NCBI GenBank assembly: GCA_037951165.1
Contig: JBBDHG010000026.1
Span: 4,853,501 to 4,917,500 of the forward strand
Direction: 5' to 3'
DNA length: 64,000 nt
DNA from: Lophius americanus
Lineage: Eukaryota; Chordata; Actinopteri; Lophiiformes; Lophiidae
The position numbers were made by a program, and so were the translations under genes. Shown in pieces: positions 58,701 to 64,000 of this stretch (position 1 is the first letter of the stretch; the number at the start of each line of letters is the position of its first letter). The notes under the pieces were generated by a model that was given only the letters and a program-made list of their open reading frames with translations, searched no databases and was not told where the DNA came from.

Positions 58701-61700
58701 AAATTGATTACAAGTTCGACCAATACTATAGGGCTAAACAGGCGGTGTTCAACAAGTTATTTAAATGTACTTCAACCCATATCGATTTTTAATCCTTCTA
58801 TTATTCATTCATTCATCCATTTTGGATCTGATGTGCCGGGTCAGATCATGGTGGCAGCGAGGTAAGAATCATTTTCTAGACATCCCTCTCCCCAGCAACC
58901 CAAGGCCAACAAGGCCAGATGAGATAAATAGTCCTCCAGCAAATTCTGGGTCCACCCCACGGTCTCCCCCCAGTGGGTGCCTGGAAAACCTCCCAATTGT
59001 GGCGTCCTGGGGGCATCCTGATCACATGCCAGAACCACCTCAACTGGATGGTGGTTTCAAAACAGTATCCTGGGTAAACTCTGACATCTACCAGTTTGAC
59101 AAGTCATACACATACAGTATGTTTTTGTTCTACTATGAATTCTAATACTATAGTAGAAATCACAATTTCTGCTGTTATTTTTACACAAAAATGTATTTTC
59201 CACAGATTCCAAACAAAGGTGTGTAAAACCGGTGGTAGAGAGAATGACGTTGTCTAAGGAGGTGTATTGAGGGATACTTGAAATTCTCAGTTTCATAATA
59301 AGTCAAACCAGATGGTTCAATTCTGAATCAAGGTGGATGAAAGTCACATGGTCTACAGGTTACGAGGTTAAAACCATGAACAGATTGTGGCTAAAAATAT
59401 CTTAACAAAATTTTTATTTTTAATCTCTGAGAATCTATAATTCAGTTTTACTCAATACTACCTGGCCTAATGTCTCGCCTTAAGATGCTGCGGCGAGATT
59501 ACACAAAATGTAATATAGTCCCCATTATGCCTATTTCAGATTCCACACTGTCTACTGGTACTTTCTGGAATGGATTATCATTATTCTTTTAAATGTCAAT
59601 TATTAATTTTAAAGCAGATTTATGTTCAGGTCTGGATTATATCACTGGTTTACCATTTAAGAGGCTGTTTACAGCTTGAGGTCTGATAATAAATCTTAGA
59701 TCCAGAGTAAAAACCAGTGGAGTATTTGGAATAAACTGCATAAATCAATCAGGAAGAGGAGCTCTGTTTCCTCTTTTAAATATTTAAGTAAATATATTTT
59801 TCCTCTCTTGTTTTTGCTGTATGGATTTTTACATGGTAACTTTCGAAGAGTAAAGGTCTTTATTGATGGTTTTCTAAAGCGTTATTTTTAGAGGTGTACC
59901 GATTGCAATTTTCTTGACCGATCGCCGACAATTATTAAGTCTGAAAAACCATAAATGCCAGCATGGATACATACTGGGAGGGGTCTTGTGGCTGGCTCTG
60001 AGCTCCCGCTAGCTTTAACCTCTCTGCTAATGTTAGCATGAATTGCTATGTTCCTCGGGGTGATTGAATTTGAAGTATGTGATTAAGTTTGCTGTGCCGA
60101 ACGTGTTCTGGTTGAAGAGATGTTTTATTTTGTCCTTACTAATGTTATAAAGTGCAGGCTTTGTCTGGTTAACCAGTGAGATCTTCGGAACCGCAGTAGC
60201 TCATGCTTAGCGTGCGTGTACGGCGCACGTGTGCAACCGGCCTCAAGTGAGGCTGCTCGGCCTTCCGGCACCTTTAGATATTCCATACTTTCTACAGCAG
60301 CGGTTGAGCTAAGATGAGCTGCTTCACACTTGAACCCGAGGAACTCAGAATCTTGCTCACCCCGTAGCGGCCGGACACCACCTGATGAACGGTAGCGTCC
60401 ATGGCACCGAGACGAACTCTGCCCTTGGTCTGCTCCTTGACAGCCGTGGCTGCGGTGATCCACTCAGGCTCCAATCTGTGGACAGACGGCAAGGGAGATA
60501 ACTTGTTTAGGCAAGGAGTTTAAAAGAAGTAAATCTAAAGTAGATCATTTGCAATATAAAGACAGAAGTTACAGAAGTATTAACAGCTACATCAATTTTA
60601 GATAAAATAGTTAAATAGATGAAATTCATGTATGAGCTGCCGAGTTCTCTATCCCATTTTATTAACATTCAACATTTACATGTTCATTACTATTTTAAAT
60701 CTTAATCCCACAGTAAAGTCAAAACTTTTCTTCTTATCCAGGCAGCAATCTAGACTGATTTATTTCTCTTCTTTATATTTATATCTATTCATCTGTCTAC
60801 ATTTTAATCCTTCCTCATTATTTTATGGTTTATGTTTATACAATTTAGTCAATTATAATCTTTTTCAGTATTGATTGTTTATAGCTTTCACTGCCTCCAG
60901 TGTTTCCTCAGTGCGATTTAGTTTCCTGAGTTCACTTAGTGTTTTTGTGGTGCCAGTATGTAGTTTCTTTTGTGTGTATTGTGTACGGATGGAGACGGTG
61001 ATGAGGGACTACTTTTTAAATTATTTATTTTGCATTGCCGTTTTAATAGTTCCTGCTTTGCTCCAGTATATAGTCGATTTTTGCCTTGTGTGTGGATGGG
61101 GGAAATAGTTTTTTATTTTGTGATACACTTTGTGTTAATTTATATAGAACCTTTCATACATATTGATTGATTTCCCCTCCTCCCTCTCTGTTTTGCGGGG
61201 GCTCTTGGCCTGGTGAGGTGGAGTTGTTCATCGATTCCTTCACCTTTGGGTGGACTGTGTCAAGTACCAAACTTACTTTTTGCAGTGTCCACACCAGGGG
61301 GCGAAGAACTCCACCAACCAAACATCATCGCTCTCAAGCACCATCTTGTTGAAGTTGTCATCAGTGAGCTCCACTACATCCTGCTTATTGCCGCCGCCGC
61401 CGCCACCACCACCACCACCGCTCTGCTGCAGGGGGGGGGGAATTTAAATATTACTTTCCAGTATTCAGTGAATTGTTGTCGCTTTCCACTTTTAAATAAC
61501 TGCAAGACAAAATGCTAATGAAGAGGTTCTGGACTGGATCTACCTGCTTGCTGGAGCTGCCGGACTTCCCGCTCAGCCTGTCTTTCACAAGAGTGCGCAG
61601 AGAGTTCATGGCTGTGTCCACGATGGCCTGGCCACTGCGCCCACCTGTGGGGTGGAGACACTCAGAGGTCAGTCAATGACACAAAATACTAAAGTTTAAC

Positions 61701-62905
61701 GGTGAATGAAAAGGAGAGAGGCCGCATCTTTTCTCTGAACTATACTATTAGAAGTTGTTATATTTATCTTTTCAAAAATGCCTCTGAAGAGATGTCTCTA
61801 CAGAGAAAACATTCTTTCTACAGGTCTGTCTTTTCACTACCTTGGTAATCTTCTGGCTTGTTCTTGTTGGCCCCAAAGATCTTGATGGTGGGAAAACCTC
61901 TGACTCCATACTGACCACCCAGGGACTTGTGCTGGTCTGCATCTACGGCTCCAACCTTCACGATACCCTGAAGGATTTCAAGTCAGACAACTTTCATGCT
62001 TATTATCATGTTCTTAATCTGAAATTTGTTCACTAACTAGGGAGAGGGGTTTAAATCAAAAATATTATACTTACACTTTTAGCGAGATTTTTGAAAAACT
62101 AATGGTGACGTAGGTTTTGACATATCCTACAGATTATTACATTTTGGTGATGTTACACATTTTGCAGCATTTAAAATAATAAAATATGCCATTTGGATTG
62201 GTGACCATTATTGTTGCTATTTCAATAGTTTCCAATATTTTTGAAGCTTTTGTTCCCGGGATGTTCCGTGGACTGTTTTGTAGGTAAGAGTAAACCTTTT
62301 TTTTTTTAGGATTCTATGCAAATAGTTAAATCAGCATTGAACATTTCATTTACTAGAAAAAGCAGGTGAATGTCATGCATTTAGAACGGCGCTTCTTCAC
62401 TTGGATAGAGGGTCTTCAAAGGGGGTTCTCTTTGCGATGTCACATTTTGAGAAATGATTATCATATGTAATGCTTTAAAATGGCTTTTTACCTTGTTACA
62501 CAGACTGATATTGATGAAGCGAAAAGGTAAGGACAAAATATATTTAAGTTTTTTAGATATTTTAGATAAACTGCATCACCCAGTTTACTTAATATTGTTA
62601 AAAACACTAACATAATTATACCAACAGTGTTCATTAATATATTTTTTTAAACATCCTGTAGCTACATTAGCGCCCTCTGGTGGCGGTAGTACCACGTTGC
62701 AACCAGGTGGTGGTAAAGCAAAATTTTACGAAAATCATGAAATCTTCTCTACAGTGATGACTGGTTGACCTATTTATCGTGTTGGTCATTCTGACATAGG
62801 GTTCAACTGGCGATAGACTTTACGGTGAGTGGCAAATGTTTGATTACCTTGAGGGCAGAGGCGGCCTTCTTCCAATCCGGAGTCAGACTCTGACAGTGGC
62901 CACAC
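55719..62905 (-). CDS. pdia6: protein disulfide isomerase A6 (P5), 3' eleven coding exons; 5' end beyond the window
   Basis: PDIA6 is an ER-lumen thiol-disulfide oxidoreductase that helps fold secreted proteins and modulates UPR sensors. Coding exons on the minus strand: 62848-62905, 61841-61967, 61544-61644, 61277-61425, 60361-60475, 58013-58153, 57381-57465, 56568-56640, 56320-56478, 56135-56231 and 55719-55790, all in phase. The first visible exon opens with active site CGHC of thioredoxin domain a, followed by [20 protein letters not shown]. The second domain has FFAPWCGHCKKLEPEW. The b domain includes KKKMWGWLWTEAGAQ and GIGGFGYPAMAAINTRKMKF. An acidic tail ends DKTEL, a KDEL-type ER retrieval signal. 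A ten-glycine linker precedes domain a'. The initiator Met, signal peptide and start of domain a lie past the right edge. Identification is very secure. Confidence 0.96.
57643..57900 (-). mobile_element. tRNA-derived SINE in a pdia6 intron
   Basis: On the minus strand the head (57900 downwards) reads TTGCTCAGTGGGTTACACCA, then GGGGTTTGAATCCCAGTC (B box). The body follows, and the 3' tail is CTGCTGTGGCAACCCCTGAA then an AGAGCCGAAAGAAA-like end. That tail resembles the LINE end at 42095-42140. Confidence 0.65.
58795..59060 (+). repeat. Interspersed repeat of common teleost type
   Basis: The segments CATCCCTCTCCCCAGCAACC, CCCCACGGTCTCCCCCCAGT, GTGCCTGGAAAACCTCCCAA and ACCACCTCAACTGGATG occur in the order of a LINE-associated repeat abundant in fish genomes. 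There is no intact ORF. Confidence 0.55.
59887..60045 (-). repeat. Repeat shared in inverted orientation with hpcal1 intron 1
   Basis: It begins TTTAGAGGTGTACCGATTGC and contains GTCTTGTGGCTGGCTCTGAG then CTCCCGCTAGCTTTAAC, the inverted counterpart of 50599-50700. Confidence 0.5.
60476..61276. other. pdia6 intron (0.8 kb)
   Basis: T-rich on the plus strand. No repeat or exon is recognised. Confidence 0.55.
61277..61425 (-). CDS. pdia6: pdia6 exon with second CGHC site, polyglycine and tandem acceptor
   Basis: The acceptor reads TGCAGCAG/AGC, a NAGNAG site: the exon can begin at 61425 (Gln-Ser-Gly) or 61422 (Ser-Gly) without changing frame. Next come five GGT and five GGC codons (10 Gly), NKQDVVELTDDNFNKMV, and WLVEFFAPWCGHCKK with the catalytic cysteines. 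A 10-nt poly(C) tract (minus strand) lies directly upstream in the intron. Confidence 0.9.
61968..62847. other. pdia6 intron (0.9 kb)
   Basis: AT-rich. A GC-richer phrase TAGCGCCCTCTGGTGGCGGT at about 62668-62687 looks like a decayed repeat end. Nothing else is recognised. Confidence 0.5.
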
Positions 62906-64000
62906 CTGTGGAGGTAAACAATGGAGAGTTAGAAGGAGGAGCAAAATAATTAGTTTTGTAGTTAGGGAGGAATTACTGTAGGACTCCGGATAACGTTTGC
63001 AGAGTCTATTCAAAATATATAAATATAATATTAGATCCCAGAATTATTAAATTCAAACACATCCAGAGAATATTAAACGTTTATTATCAACCAATTAAGA
63101 ACTCAGACCAGTTTCTAGTTAAAGGAAAATTATGGGGGATACATAGTCCGAATGGACCAAGATTATGTTTATTTTTATTTTTTTTAACCGGCTACCTTGA
63201 ATATTTGTAAAGAATTTACCATTCTAATAGTTTTTTTCTTGCTGGTTTCACATTTTCATGGTAACAGTAGCAACAAAAAGCCAAACCGTACCAGGAACAT
63301 TTAATCTATAAAACTTGTAAAGGACACAGAAGCTCCTTCCCACCACTGGAAGAAAAAAACAACTCCAAATACGCTGATGAGGAAAGACCAGAAGCTCATC
63401 ATCATCACACACACTTTACTATTAGCAGAATTATAACGCAAACAGAATTCCTATTTTATGAAGTCAAAAGTGCCTAAAAAAAACTAAAACTAAGCACAAT
63501 GAAGATGAGATGAAAAGAGAAATTTTTCCATTAGGCATGTGTCAGACGTCCCTGAGATATGACCCTCTAATCCTGAGATGTGGATAGACTATAGCTCTAT
63601 AAAACCTGTTATGCACCTACGAGCAGTGACCCTGTGTGAACCAAATGGCAGGAGATTCATTAAATAGCTCAGTCAACCTGGGGTTATTCAAATTGATGGA
63701 AATCCTGGATTCTCTTGAAAAGCAGTAGAGGAAAATGAGAACCATTGAAATTTTTTTTCTCTTTTCGGTCATGCAGAAAAAAAAACGAAAACGTTGTTCC
63801 ATGAAGCGTCCAAGTTGTTTAACCTTAGGCCTACTTGTGTCTGATTATTACACGTAAGCACAATGAAGTGCTCAAGCCTGTTTATTCACCTGCAGGTTCC
63901 CTCAGGCCACACGGGGCAGCAGTTATCAATCAAGATCTGGCAACTCTTAATTTCCTCTTCTCTTCTCTGAGCGTGTATAAAAATGCTGCCATTTTATCAC
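62906..64000. other. pdia6 intron, running off the right edge
   Basis: The next upstream exon should end in coding sequence for FYAPW just before CGHC. I do not find it here, so it lies beyond 64000. No other feature is recognised. Confidence 0.6.

Larger units (their letters stand above)
58154..60360. other. pdia6 intron (2.2 kb)
   Basis: It contains an interspersed repeat at 58795-59060 and a repeat at 59887-60045. The rest is unremarkable AT-rich intron. Confidence 0.6.

Noticed and set aside
63885..63960. Minus-strand GTGAAT donor-like site after a Cys-rich reading, tested as the next pdia6 exon
   Set aside because: The next exon must end in two bases completing Trp before CGHC and encode FYAPW. 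This sequence ends in AG and reads LIDNCCPVWPEGTC, which does not fit PDIA6.

Overview
The window is vertebrate nuclear DNA, almost certainly from a ray-finned (teleost) fish. It holds spliced genes with GT-AG introns, an AT-rich 32 kb intergenic gap full of decayed transposons of teleost type, and three recognisable genes: apolipoprotein B (apob), hippocalcin-like 1 (hpcal1) and protein disulfide isomerase A6 (pdia6). Nothing bacterial or phage-like is present.

Layout. Positions 1-16067 (minus strand) hold the 5' three quarters of apob: 24 short exons plus most of one giant exon that runs off the left edge. I rebuilt 25 exons whose reading phases all agree. A compact promoter with a TATA box and HNF4-like motifs lies at 16145-16248. 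Positions 16250-48190 hold no gene I can support. They contain Tc1/mariner-like relics, an L2-like LINE, SINEs, a repeat built from iterated modules, minisatellites, one unexplained 220-codon open frame (21224-21883) and a few GC-richer blocks that could be regulatory. Positions 48606-54654 (plus strand) hold the complete hpcal1 coding sequence in three exons (193 aa). Positions 55719-62905 (minus strand) hold the last 11 coding exons of pdia6, from the first CGHC active site to the C-terminal KTEL; its first exons lie beyond the right edge.

The three genes do not form a pathway. apob is the structural protein of secreted lipoproteins, hpcal1 is a neuronal calcium sensor, and pdia6 is an ER oxidoreductase. 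Their proximity echoes human 2p24-p25, where APOB, HPCAL1 and PDIA6 are linked at much larger distances. hpcal1 and pdia6 are convergent, and their poly(A) signals predict overlapping mRNA 3' ends.

I found no convincing undescribed system. The items most worth a second look are the apoB receptor-binding segment at the left edge, which keeps only part of the mammalian basic cluster; a GC-AG intron and an unsplit exon in apob; an Ala in place of the usual Gly in EF-hand 2 of hpcal1; a NAGNAG acceptor beside a 10-glycine tract in pdia6; the iterated-module repeat; the orphan open frame; and a SINE that shares its 3' tail with a LINE relic in the same window.
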